From Neurospora tetrasperma FGSC 2508 (taxonomy: Eukaryota; Ascomycota; Sordariomycetes; Sordariales; Sordariaceae), in NCBI RefSeq assembly GCF_000213175.1, contig NW_009799101.1, positions 3,113,236 to 3,177,235 of the forward strand: 64,000 nt of DNA, written 5' to 3'. The number at the start of each line of letters is the position of its first letter. Positions within the stretch are counted from its first letter, which is position 1. Positions 34,533-45,999 of the stretch are shown here, piece by piece. The position numbers and the translations under genes are program-made. Under the pieces are notes generated by a model that worked only from the letters and a program-made list of their open reading frames with translations, did not search any database and was not told where the DNA came from.

Positions 34533-35546
34533 TCACATAACAACGCAGCACTTTTTGAAACAAGCCCCCAACAAATCTGCCCAAATATCGTCCTCCTGCT
34601 GGTTCTGCTGCTGTCCTTGCTGGTGATGTTGCTGTCCGTGCTGCTGCTGCTGTTGTTGCTGCTGTCCCGGATACCCTCCCCCACCTCCTCCGTGGTGCTG
34701 GTTCGGCCTTCCCTCTGACTGATACCCCCCTCCAGGCTGATACCCCGGTGGCTGCTGCGGCAAGCCCGGCAGACCATCGACCCTACCGCCCGTCAAATCA
34801 ACATAAATCCGTCCCTCATTCTCCTCCGCGGCAAAGTTGAGTCCCATCTCGCGACACACCTGCTCCACACGCGGGGCGATTTTGCGTACGCCGCCCGCCG
34901 AGTGGTTACCTTTGCCGACGATGACGTGCAGGTGCGTTTGTCCGCGGGCTTGGGCGTCGCGGATGCGTGCCTCCAAAATGTCTTCGGCTTCTTCGACATA
35001 GAGACCGTGCAGGTCGATGGTGTCGGCGGCCACGCGCTCCGGGTGGTTGTTCTCCCGGAAGATGAACTCGGCTGCTTGTTTGTTAAGTGCGTCCCGCTTG
35101 GCTTTGTGCTTTTTGCCGAGGTTGGACAGGTTTTTGGCTTCGGCGCCGTCGCCGCGTTCGTAGGCTTGGTGGGCCTGGAGGGAGGGGAGGTGTTAGTTAC
35201 CTACTCTACTGTACAAGTAGGTGGGGGTGAGGTGTGGCTTTGGTAATGTGTGAGATCGGATGAACCAATAGGTGAGATGGGATGGAGATGAGATGAGATG
35301 AGATGAGATGAGATGAAAGAAAACGGATGAAAGGTTCGACGAAACATACCTCGTCGAAGTACCTCTTCATCTTATCACCCTCCGCCCGGGCCTCAGCGCG
35401 CAAACGGTCATATTCACTCTCAATTTCTACACTCGTCCTGTGGTTGAAGGCTGTGAAATTCTTGGTGAGCTCATGTTCTTCCCTTCTCAAACACAATGGA
35501 TGTGGCACATACCTCTATCGCCTAACCTTTCCATAGGAATCGCCAT
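34533..35546 (-). CDS. DUF1771-Smr domain protein with C-terminal CaaX box
   Basis: Three exons, 35546-35513, 35450-35350 and 35174-34533, give 258 aa. Introns are 62 nt (GTATGT) and 175 nt (GTATGT, branch AACTAACA). A DUF1771 helical hairpin (about 22-90: YDRLRAEARAE, HQAYERGDGAEAKNLS) precedes the Smr domain with IDLHG (97-101) and HVIVGKGNHS (GKG about 132-134). A Gly/Gln-rich tail follows. Fungal relatives are cytosolic proteins that bind RNA or act in mRNA quality control; Smr domains can nick nucleic acid. The last residues are KKCCVVM, which fits a CaaX prenylation motif preceded by another Cys and two Lys. Intron 2 contains a pentanucleotide microsatellite. Confidence 0.9.
35285..35316. 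repeat. (GAGAT)n microsatellite
   Basis: Six perfect copies of a 5-nt unit inside intron 2 of the Smr gene, which explains why this intron is longer than its neighbours. Confidence 0.95.
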
Positions 35547-36351
35547 CTTGGTTAAGGCCGTCTAGCTCAGAGTCAAATTTGGCTCTGCTTAACTTGACAG
35601 ATAGATGTAGACCATAAACACCGTCTGGAAGCAATACTCAGACGGTTTCTGTATAACGAACGATCGATCCGTGGTTCCCAAGCAGATACTATGTAGGTAG
35701 GCTCCTCACAATGCGCTCAACGGAACGAAAAGGGTATCTCAAATAGCAAAAACCAACAAAAAAAAAGATTCAAACCGGATGAAAAAACTACAACATAAAG
35801 CAAGAATCACTAGTTCGAAGTGTACAGACTTGGTAGGGTACAGGGGGCCATCATACCGTGACTGCTTATGCGCGCGGATGTATGTGTTCAGGGGGTTGGG
35901 GGACCATGCTCCTGGACCAGCTGAAGCGTGAAGGGTCGCCGTTGGTGGTGGCTGGGGAGGTACCGACGTACCGTTCTAGGCACGAACACAGTTGACCAAT
36001 CAGAGGTCGTCAATAAAGTGACCGCGGCAGTGGGAGCTAGGTCCCCTCTTCCTCCCCAAAGCCAAGCTTGGAGACTTTCAACAAAACACACATGTTTTCG
36101 GCAAGCAGATGCTATTCCGTGACAGCCCGAGCTATAAGATCACGTTTTCTCCTGGCGACATCAATTTTCCTTTCCTACTGATTATCACGGCCCCTCTCGC
36201 TATCCCTTCCCACGCGGGGCTTTCCATCGTCTTCGTCTTTGCTTAAAGTCGTTGCAAGTCGACATCAACACAATCTTCATCCCAAAGTATACACAACTGC
36301 CAGCCCCCGTATACTCGGCTCCCATGACACTCCTGGGTCGACCACCTGAAA
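35547..36351. other. Intergenic
   Basis: This carries the Smr gene promoter and the 3' flank of the methyltransferase gene. No supported coding sequence. Confidence 0.55.
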
Positions 36352-37661
36352 TTACTGAGCGTCCTCTGGTTTCTGCGCCCATACATACTTCCAATGGTAG
36401 TATCCATGGATGTTCTTGTCCTTCAGCTCGCGGCGCATATGAGCAGCAAACACGCTGATCTCCTCCGGCGTCCAGCCCATGACGTTACCGAACAGGTACT
36501 GGACGACGCCTTCGACATCTGCCGAGAGTGTGGAATAAGCGCACAGCCCGACCTCCTTTAACTTCTTGTCATCCGACCAGGGAGATAACGGCATCTGTGT
36601 CCACAGGTCAGCTGAATCCCGACTGCTCAAACAGATATTGTGATTGACAAGAAAGATCCAGCATAATTGCTGCCAATGCGCGAAAGAAGAGTGTTTGGTC
36701 CTGTCTGTCAATCACTGAGTGGATAGGATGTTAAACTCACTTTCATCCTCTTCGTCTGGATGTTAACAAACCCAGCCGCCTTCAATCCTTCCTCCATGGT
36801 ATCGTCGTCGGCAAGGGTAGCTGATCTTCCAATTCTCCGAGCAGCCTCCGCGAGCACCTTGCCATACGTATCCATAGCAGACCCCGGGACCACGCTTCCG
36901 TCGTCAGAAGTTACAACGGGCGAATGGTCGTAATGTTCAATCCAGCCACCCGGCTTGCAGACTTTGAATGCCTCTCTATAGAACGCGTTCCAATCCTCGA
37001 TTGCGCCCACAAAAAATCGAACATGAACAAGATCGAAATAGTTCGGCTTGTAAGTCCACTCTTTCGAGGCATCACTAATCTCGAAGTTTAGATTGGGCGG
37101 CACCCAGCTGGGTTGCATGGGCGAGATATCGGTGCCAATCACCTCACAGTTGGGATACTTGTCAGCGAAATCAATCGCCCAGAAGCCCGCGCCTGTACCG
37201 ATGTCAATAACACGTTCGATATTGTCTTTGAGCGGCGACATGTGCAGCTGATGGTCGTTGAGCAACTCGACACCATGATAATAAATCTCCAAGCTGTCGA
37301 GATGCTTCTCATCGTTGGGCGCCCAATATTCTATGTCCGTTACAGCGTCACTGTGATAGGTACGACCATTGATCATACGGTAGTTGAAAATGCTCGATGA
37401 GATAGAAGCAGTTGAGCTTTCGACATCGCTTCCCAGGCTGGAGTCTGCGTCTTGATCATCCTCTTCTGGCATTCCCTGTTGAAGCCAATGTGCACCGGTG
37501 AGTGCATCATCTGTGTTGGCTGGTGCGGCCGGAAATGATGATACGCCAGCAGCCTCCGGCGATCCGGCGGCGGGAGATGTCGGGCCAGCAGGCGCCGGCC
37601 TCGCCGGAGGTGAAGATCCAGGAGTTGGCGACACTGCCTTTCTTTTTGCCGAGGTACTCAT
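36352..37661 (-). CDS. LaeA-like SAM-dependent methyltransferase
   Basis: Two exons, 37661-36741 and 36594-36352, give 387 aa. The 146-nt intron (GTGAGT, branch AGCTGACC, acceptor ACACAG) falls between codons and restores KRMKMPLSPWSDDKKLKEVG, the conserved block that ends fungal UMTA/LaeA-type enzymes. A disordered Pro/Ala/Ser N-terminus of about 90 residues precedes DIEYWAPND, motif I VIDIGTGAGFWAIDFA (151-166) and GTDISPMQPSWVPPN. The upstream in-frame ATG at 37817 would add 52 residues without family similarity, so 37661 is preferred. This large family includes the global regulator LaeA, but most members are uncharacterised paralogs with unknown substrate. No biosynthetic backbone gene is adjacent. 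Confidence 0.9.
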
Positions 37662-38729
37662 GGTTGGAAATTGTCTCGCAGGCAAGACAGAGAGAAACGT
37701 TAAGAAGTCAGAAGGAAAAAGAGTTGATTCATCTCGTGGAATACGGAAGGTACCGAGTCGCCGGCGCCCACGCTCATTTTGAACCCAGAGAATCCCATCC
37801 TTCAGCAGCAGGGGCACGGGAGGGGTTTTGAGGAATTAAACTCAAGTAGGAAGTTAGGCCGTTCGAAGACTTTGCAAAGGTTACTCAGTCCACCGAAATA
37901 GTTGTCACAGGGTGGTAGTATCCTACGGCATCCAAAACCATTGCGACTTTGGCCTGCAGCGTTCACAGTGTGTGATATTAACCTCCAGTTATATCCAGAC
38001 AGATGGATGCACAGTGTGTAGCGAACGAAACCCCCAAGTACACTAAACCAGCAAAGCAGTCGTACGACTTTTCCCCTTTGTCTTGTCAGAAACGCTCCTC
38101 AACCTTTTTGTATCATCGATGAATATGAACTGCTTTTTGGCTATAAGCATCATCATATCTTGCCCGTCACTGTCGGTCTCAGTTTCCCTCGTCCAGCGTT
38201 TGGGGCTAATCATGCCGTCTCCGGCGGAAAGAAATCCATGGGAACTTCAGACTCGTTTTAATGGAGAATAATTGTTGAAGAAGACTGAAAATGACATTGA
38301 AATAAAAACTTATGGTCCCCGCTCCGCGGCCCGTTAATCCCCGGCTACACCAACCGGCTCTATGGCAGCATCGGCTGCGGTTCCATGTTCCGTAGATGTG
38401 GGGCCCCCGCACCGGACCGCGGCATTGATCTCCAACTCTGACGTCCCACGCTCCCACACGGCATCTCTAGCTCAACGCTGATCAGTAATCACAACGTCCC
38501 GCGGGCGAAATACCGAGAATGACCTCACTGATGCGGACTTTACCAATCTATCTGGCTTCAGTCAAGACATGAATAATATAATCGACCGAGATCCTTTTCC
38601 AAAAAGCAACCGTCATAGCTTGCGTATCTATCAACTTCTCCCTGCTCATTTTGTGTCCTCTTTGTTACCTCAACTCATATATATTGGGAGATTTGTATTC
38701 AGTCAAGTATCATTGAACGTTCAAACACC
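37662..38729. other. Divergent intergenic region
   Basis: This separates the methyltransferase (minus) from the SDR gene (plus) and should carry both promoters. A TATATATT lies at 38679-38686 close to the SDR start. No coding sequence is supported. Confidence 0.55.
38679..38686 (+). promoter_or_regulatory. TATA-like element of the HSDL2-type gene
   Basis: TATATATT lies 44 nt before the ATG at 38730, so it would allow only a very short 5' UTR if used as the TATA box. Confidence 0.35.
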
Positions 38730-39873
38730 ATGGCCCCCTCAATAGACAAACCAGTAGCGGCCTCCCCCATTGACAAGCCAGTGGCTCTCGTGATCGGTGC
38801 TTCTCGCGGAATAGGACGCCAAATAGCCATTGACCTGGCCAAGAAAGGATACGCGGGTAAGGATTATTCACTCCCTCCCCATTACAACCACATCACACAG
38901 CAACACCTCGCTTATATACGACCCAACCCCCTGGTATACAGTAGTCGTCTCCGCAAAATCCACCACCGATCCCTCCGCCCTCGCGTCCCTCTCCCCTTTC
39001 CCGCCGGACCCCAACTCCGCCCTCTCCACCATCACCACCGTCGCCCACGAGATCACCACTCTCCACTCGGGCACTGCCCTCGCCATCCCCTGCGACACCA
39101 GCGACCCCACCGGCTCATCCCTCAAGATCCTCATCGCCTCCACCATCAAAGCCTACGGCCACCTCGACGTCCTCATCTACAACTCGGGCGCAATCTGGTG
39201 GTCCTCCGTCTCCTCGACTCCGCTCAAGCGGTACCAGCTCATGCAGCGCGTCAACGCCGACGGGCTCTACGCAGCTATTCAGTTCGCCTTACCGTATCTG
39301 CACGAGTCTACCTATGGTGGGCGAATCGTGGTAGTCTGTCCGCCCATCTACTCCCGGTTTTTCCGGGGCAAGACGGCCTACGCCATGGGCAAAGTCGCCA
39401 TGTCCGTGCTCGTCAAGGGGTTGGCCATGGATTTTGAGCGCGAGAGCGTGGTGTCCCCCAAGACGGCGACGGGGGAAGGGGATGGCGTCGTGACGAGGAA
39501 GAAGGGCATGGCGGTGAGTGGGATCTGGCCGGCTGTGGCGATTGAGAGCGCTGCTACTGCCAACAAACAGGAAGAAAAACATTCGGAGTTGCGGGGGGAT
39601 TTGAGACATGCGACGATCTTTTCGGATGCGATTTTGGGGGTCTTGGAGAGCCCCGCGGAAAAGGTGAATGGGAAGTTATTGCTGGATGAGGATTTCCTCA
39701 GGGAGCAGTGGGGGGTGAAGGATTTTGAAAAGTATAGTGTTGTGAAGGGTAGTAGGCCGAGACGGATCATGCCCAGAGTGTTGCCGGATTTGACGGTGGA
39801 GGAACAAGATGATGAGGGGGCTAGGTATGATAGTGCGAAGGAGAGAAAGAAGAAGAAGGGTTCGAAGCTTTAG
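38730..39873 (+). CDS. Peroxisomal short-chain dehydrogenase, HSDL2-like
   Basis: Two exons, 38730-38856 and 38942-39873, give 352 aa. The 85-nt intron (GTAAGG...TATACAG) splits a Val codon and restores GYAVVVSAKS, the second beta-strand of the Rossmann fold. The cofactor motif is IGASRGIGR (22-30). NSGA stands at 123-126 where NNAG/NNAS is usual, and the active site has Y189-AMG-K193 (YxxxK). The usual catalytic Ser position falls in VCPPIYSR, as in HSDL2-type enzymes. The DVLIYNSGA and long Lys-rich C-terminal region follow that subfamily. The animal HSDL2 sterol-carrier domain is absent. The protein ends in GSKL, a canonical type-1 peroxisomal signal. Substrate unknown. Confidence 0.88.
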
Positions 39874-41061
39874 GTCTGGGGGTTGCTGGATGAGAGCCAA
39901 GTGGTTACCTATGATGGTTGTTTGAACTTTGTGAATTTGGTGTACTGGTAACGACTTTTTTTGGATACTGATGATATAAAGAAGATTTCATGACCTCGAT
40001 CCCCATTCTAGCACGAAATATCTATGACCATAGGTAGACACTGGGCAAGAACTCGGCATCCCGTCAGCTCTCCCCGACAAAAGTCAGTGACCCCCCAGAC
40101 CAGTAGTCGGAGCGGTGATGACCGGTAAATAACCTGGTATCATATCTCTCTTCTTTTCCCGGTTTGATCTTTGTTCCTGCTCTTCGCCGGACCGTTATGG
40201 TTCCTTTCGCCTCGTCCTTTGGACTGCTCGGGGAAAGTGCTTGTTGGCAGCACCTTCCCACCTCCGCCTCTCCATGGAACTGAGTTGTCCGGATTTCGGA
40301 AAGGTCACCAAAAGCGAATGTATGCGATACTTGGTAGTAACGAAAGAAATCAATCCCTTGAATATCTGCAGACGTCAATGATCATTGTCAAAGCGATGTA
40401 TCGTAGACTGTGGCAACGGGAGGTAAAGTGGCCCATTCCATGCAGAGCATTGCGAGGCATTGTCAATCAATAGTCAAAGCATGCATGACAGGAGCAGGCA
40501 GATACGTAGTTATGCATCTAGAACAGGTGCATACTTGCGCATGTACCTCGCCTCTTACCTTGTGCTTTATGCTGTATGCCGCTTTGAGCCTCTTTTTTTG
40601 CTGCGCCCCTGAAGGTTCGATGTCGACAGCTGTCTTCAGGGTAATGCTGGCTGCATCCGTGACATGAACACAAGCACGTACGTAGGGATTAACCCCGTGA
40701 GGATGATAGATCGGCAAGAATATGAAATGTGTAAAGTGGGAATATTCACCAGATCTTTATGTCTATTGCCAATTTTGGGCTTATCAACCAACTTTTCCCA
40801 TCTATAACCCACTGACCATCTATGTGTTCATGTTCCGCTGGCTGTCTGGCCAGGTTTGGTATCGTATCCAGGAAAAAGAACCAGAAAGAAAGTGTCAAAA
40901 ACCCAAGATAAAAAGTGTCGTCAAACGTGTTTCGCCATGCATGCAATGAACCATGACATCCATCCAAGACCCAAATGGTATATCCAAACGCAAACAATAT
41001 GCGAAAAGTGAATGTAGGAAGACAAGATGTAAGGACCAGATAACCAAAAAGTCAAACCCCT
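39874..41061. other. Convergent intergenic region
   Basis: No supported gene. It spans the 3' flanks of the SDR and the DHA1 transporter. Small frames such as 40064-40378 and 40171-40473 overlap on opposite strands. Confidence 0.55.
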
Positions 41062-42948
41062 TCACTCATACCCTCTTCTAACCTTCTCCTCCTCCAATTC
41101 TGTCGTGTTCCCCGACCCGTGCATTGTCCTCTCATCATCACTCACGGCCGAAACCGTAGGCATGTTGGAATAAGCCTCCTTCGTCTCCAACACCTCCTCG
41201 TTCTCCTCCGCAACACCGGCGGGGACAGCAACCTGCGGCTGCTGATGTAGAGCAGCTCCGCTCCTACCCTCCTGTTGCTCCTGTCTCGCCTTGGCAGCCG
41301 CCAGCATCTTTGCGAGCGCCTGTGCCGCTTCAGCAGCGTACTTGCACTTCATCCTGACCAAGTGGCCGTACTTCCAGAAGAAAAAGGGGAACGGCACGCA
41401 AGCGAGCGCGAGGAAGGCAGGGATGGTCGAAGCCCAGTGAATACCAAGGTCGGCATACATGTAGGTGGTGAAAAGGGGGAAAGCGGCGCCGAAAAGTGAG
41501 CGGAGGACCGAGTTGGCGGCCAGCACGGAGGCGGCAAAGATGGTGTACGAGTCGATCAGGTAGCCCATGAGACTGAGGAAGACCATGACCAGGCCGCCGG
41601 CGAAGAAGCCAGACGCGATGATGGGCACAACCCAGTGCACTTCGGGGCCGTTGGTCCACGCGAACCAGAAGAGGCCGACGGGAAGGAAGATAGAGCCGAC
41701 GATGGCGAGGGGCAAGCGGGCTTCAGGGGGCGCCATACCGCCGTGCTTGTCGGCGACGCGCGAGTAGCGCTTGTTGTCATACATGGAGTAGCCAACTGCG
41801 AGCATCATGCCGACGGCGACACCGACGAAGGCAAGGCCGCCGATGCCAGGGCTCCAGCCGCGGATCTGCTGGAAAACGATAGGGAAGGCGGCGAACATGA
41901 GGTAGAGGGTGCCATAGACGATGGCCATGTAGAGCGAGGTGAGAAGAACGATGGGCTCGGTGAAGAGCAAGATCCAGGGGCGAAGGAGCGAGATCTTGAT
42001 CTGTTGTCCAACGGTTTGGTGGCGAGTCTGCAGGTCGAGGCGAGAGACGTAGAGCTTACCGGTTTCCTTGCTAAGGTTCTTCGCACGGCGACGGAGGATA
42101 ACGGGAGCGTATGTCTCGGGGACAGTGAGGGAGCAGGCGATCCAGAGGACGCCGGTAAAGATGGCCATAACACCTTCGACCCAGCGCCAGCCCTTCGCTT
42201 GTCCCAAGAAGCCACCGACGATAGGGCCGATGGAGGGACCCAAGAAGGGAGCCATGGCGAAGACACTAGAGGCAATACCACGCTCTGTAAATAGTTAGTA
42301 TTAGATGAAAGAAAATGTGAAGCATAGAATGGATGACATACCCTTGGCATTAAACATGTCAGCAATAACACCACCCGAGTTGGTCAAGGGCGAAGCACCA
42401 AAGGTACCGCCAAAGAATCGGAGGATGACGAGGGTCTCGATGTTCTGAGCGCCAGCAGCGCCAGCGTTGAATGCTGTCAAGGCCATGTAGGTGAGGAAGA
42501 AGAGAATCTGGCGACCGTAGAACTCGCTGAGAGGCGCCCATAGTACCGGTCCAACAGCGAAACCAAGGACGAATAGCGAAACACCCAAGATGGCAATCTC
42601 TGTGCTGACCCCGAACCCAATAATAATCTCCTTGATGCCTCCAGAAAAGGCGGTACTGACAAAGGCCACGGCCAAGGTGGCGACGGCCTGTAGGATGGTG
42701 ATGGTCCACTTCTTCCATTTGGGATATTGCATGGCGTTGTGTCCGTCAACGGGGAGGAAGTCGACGATATACGGCTTTTCGTGTGTGCCCTCGCCCTCAT
42801 AGTGGTGGTTGCGGACGGCATCTGTAATTCCACCGGGGTTGAGTAGGAGGTACCAATGCGAGACTCTGCTGACTTGGGTGTTTTGACATTCGATGTCCAT
42901 GGCTGTCGCCGTCGATGACCCGGACGACTTTGGTGTGCCGGCAGCCAT
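41062..42948 (-). CDS. MFS drug:H+ antiporter, DHA1 family
   Basis: Two exons, 42948-42342 and 42284-41062, give 609 aa. The 57-nt intron (GTATGT, branch ACTAAC, acceptor TACAG) joins IADMFNAK to [26 protein letters not shown], the classical motif-C region that marks antiporters. Twelve membrane helices are visible in two halves. LSEFYGRQ supplies motif A and [13 protein letters not shown] precedes helix 4. The N-terminus is cytosolic with [19 protein letters not shown], the usual pre-TM1 motif of fungal polyamine/azole exporters (Flu1, Tpo1-type). The C-terminal tail is Gln/Glu rich. Export of polyamines or toxic organic compounds is inferred from family. Confidence 0.92.
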
Positions 42949-45606
42949 GATGACTGATGGTTCGGCCGGTATTAGGGTGTATGTTCGAATGGGTAGATGC
43001 TGATACAACAACGACAAAAGAGGGTAGGTATACTGTGTACTCGAAGTGAGGGACTGCCAACTAAAGAAGGCAAAGTAAACTAGATGGTTAGAGCCTCAGT
43101 AACGGGCCATGTGTGTGTTAATAACGCTTGGACGAATATTTCCTCTCTTCCTCCTTGAGCAAGACGAGCCGAGGACACACAGACTTATATTTATTCGAGA
43201 CAGCAACGAACAGGCAGAACAGCCACCCCGGTACTAGATGGTTCCGATATGCGTCAACTCCACCTTGTGGCCTGGTTCATGTATTTCATCCGAACAGGGT
43301 ACGGAGAGTTGGGTGTAAGGCTCCATCATGCTGGTACCAGATCCATGAAGCGATCACTGGTAAACAGCCATAGCCCCCTGTATTTGTCAGTAACCAGGGG
43401 GCGGAGGTGTATGGGTGGACCCATAGTCGGCCCCCAAACTCGCCGGTACCTCGGATCTGGCGATATCTGATTAGCAACCGCGCGGTGACACCTTGGCACT
43501 AGCTCAGGTTTGTGGCTAGCGAACAAGACGGACATGATGACGAGAAAGGGAAGGTAGGTGTGGATCACAGTGGGCAGAGCAAGGTGAAATAAGCCCAGAG
43601 CTGGATGGAAAAGAAGAAAGGGTGAAGACGACGACGGTAGATGGCTCCGGAAATGGGCGGTTAGTGACTTGCACATCCCATTCACGGAGACACCTACCGG
43701 GAGACGGGACTAGCTAGGCCCATGGGTTCGAGCGATCGGCGCCGAGGGGCTCTTCGCCGTTGGCGGAGTGGCTCGTCATGCACTGCAAGTCAATCATCAC
43801 GGTGGGGGCAGTACGAGCACGGGTGAATAGCGAAGCTCCGTGATCCGTGGAGTGGAGGAGTCTACACAGTCCAAGGTGTCCCGCCTCACATTCAAGTGTG
43901 ATACACTACCTGGTGTCTTAGAATAGTATACTTATACTTCATGCACCCCATGGTGTTCTAGAAGACCAGATGACTTTCAACATGCCGTCTGATAGGCTGA
44001 GGCACAGCGGATATCGAAGTCGTGGTACATTGGGACCTGAGAATGGGGGTTTGAGGAGGAGACACAACGGGATGAACGACGGGCGGGAAGCTCCCATGAG
44101 ACCCCAAGACGGGTATGAGCTGGGTACTCACGGCCGGTCCTGCTGTGCGACTGGCAAGGCCTTGATTGGGTTGGCATGTCGACGGTTTGAGAAAGTGGCC
44201 TGACAAGGCTGCCGGGTGTCGCACCAATGACGAGAACAAGATAAAAGGGAAGTGGCCAGAAGAGGCAGTGTTCATTGCGCTGTTGGTGTTGTGCATCTGG
44301 ACGGCATTCGCTGACGTTGCCGTGACGGGACCCGATCAACACCACCACCAACCCAACGCTCACACCAACCTCCAAGACCTGGAGGTGACTCGAGGCTCAG
44401 AGGATCGAGAGCGTGTCGTCGGGTCTCTCATTACCTTATCGCTGAGGAGGGGATCAAACCGCGTCTCGTCTCGTGCTGTTGCTGTTGGTGATGGATGAGG
44501 AACACGGGCATGGGGCTGAGCTGGGCGGGCGGAGAAGTGGACTTTCACTTGGGTATCGTTCTCGGCCGCAAGGCACAGCTGTCGATACTATCGAGGTTGA
44601 CCGGTTCGTTCCATGTTTCGATTGTTGACGATGCCCGAGTGGAAGTTGGTGCAAGTGCGTGAGAGATGGAAGACGTTGCCGGATTTGATTTGCCAGTCAT
44701 GGAAAATGGCGGAAGCCTGGCCTGTCAGCGTCGCATCGTTCGTTGCAACTGCCCTACAGCACGCCACAGCGCTTGACAGCGCCCTACGGCGGCTCCTTCA
44801 AGGCCACGTCCCCCCCATATCTTATCTACAAGCGTGTGCACATTGGATAAAATCCGATCCGGAGCTAGCAAGCACCGACATGCCGACCACGGTCCCACCA
44901 CGAACGGAGTTTGATCTTCTCCCGAGAACTCCACCAAAAACCCACGCGACTGAGGTGGTCCACTGCCAAAATTTATGCTTACTTTTGTACGCCAAGATGA
45001 ATCCAGACAGGGCAAATCCTTGAAAATCGCTTCGAAATCTTTACCGAGCCGAGGCTCATCGGCTTGTCCATGCCTCGCTGCCAACCCGACAAATTCGAGA
45101 ATCGAAATGTTGACCAGCCAATTCCCCAGGGTCGGTGACAAGCTTTGCTCGCTCGCTCGCTTGACACGGTGCGGTGAGATCACCTTGGTGGCCGATAGCA
45201 ATGGTGATGACAATGACAATCCGGCAACCTAGTCTCCGGATCTTCGATCCTTCACTACACTACACCACCGCCTCGGGTCGCCGTTGGACTCAAGCCATGG
45301 ATCATTCAGCTGGCGATTGCACGGATATAAACAGGAACCCGACGAGCAGGTTGTGGGGGCGCATAGTACCATATTTACTTGAGATTATCATCAGCCCACT
45401 GGGCGTTCTCAGCAATCAATAGTGCTTACCCGCCTTCACCGCGATGTCCGATAACTGTCGGATCGTGTGTGTCAACTGACGACGTGATAGTAGCACTTAC
45501 ACAGTACGTTACGTTGCCACTTGGGCGTGATGATTGAGCCGATAGTCCGTTAGCATCAGTTTTCCAAGCTACCTATGTTGAGTCTTATCTAGCTCGATAT
45601 CATCAA

Positions 45607-45640
45607 GACAAGTCAAGTTTGGAGTCCGAGTTGACTTGTC
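45607..45640. repeat. Perfect 10-bp inverted repeat
   Basis: GACAAGTCAA at 45607-45616 is the exact reverse complement of TTGACTTGTC at 45631-45640, with a 14-nt spacer. Confidence 0.85.
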
Positions 45641-45839
45641 AACCTCAACTTGTTTCCTTGATTGTTGCAAATTTTGGCAAATGGGAAATTGCTCACCCGG
45701 AATACCGTTCTGTATTGGTAGATTTCAAAGAAACTATTTACAAATAGGCTTCGGAAAGCAAACCAATTTCAATATGGGTATTCGTCGGTGAGAGCTCAGG
45801 CGCCTGTCTGTTGACCCATTCCCTAACAGGTAATAACAC

Positions 45840-45893
45840 GTCAAATTCGACAACGGATCTCACAAGTCAGCCAGATGCGAACTCGAATTTGAC
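45840..45893. repeat. Perfect 11-bp inverted repeat
   Basis: GTCAAATTCGA at 45840-45850 is the exact reverse complement of TCGAATTTGAC at 45883-45893, with a 32-nt spacer. It lies about 110 nt beyond the rcm1 stop codon. Confidence 0.85.
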
Positions 45894-45999
45894 CTGTGTG
45901 AAGCGCTGGGGAGAGCTATCACTGATGTGACTCCTGTGTACTGATGTTGTTACCCGGTTATGCTTCCAGTTTCCCATCAACTCTGTCCTCCAATATAAC

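Larger units (their letters stand above)
42949..45999. other. Gene-poor intergenic region with inverted repeats
   Basis: About 3 kb without a supported gene. Frames at 44613-45023 (plus) and 44725-45219 (minus) overlap each other and have no domain. The last 400 nt contain two perfect inverted repeats (45607-45640 and 45840-45893). Confidence 0.5.

Noticed and set aside
36352-42948. Secondary-metabolite cluster (LaeA-like methyltransferase, SDR, MFS)
   Set aside because: There is no polyketide, peptide or terpene synthase and no pathway regulator; the SDR has a peroxisomal HSDL2-like character and the genes are widely spaced.
44613-45219. Overlapping frames of 136 and 164 codons on opposite strands
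   Set aside because: Both are featureless and mutually antisense; neither shows a better case for coding.
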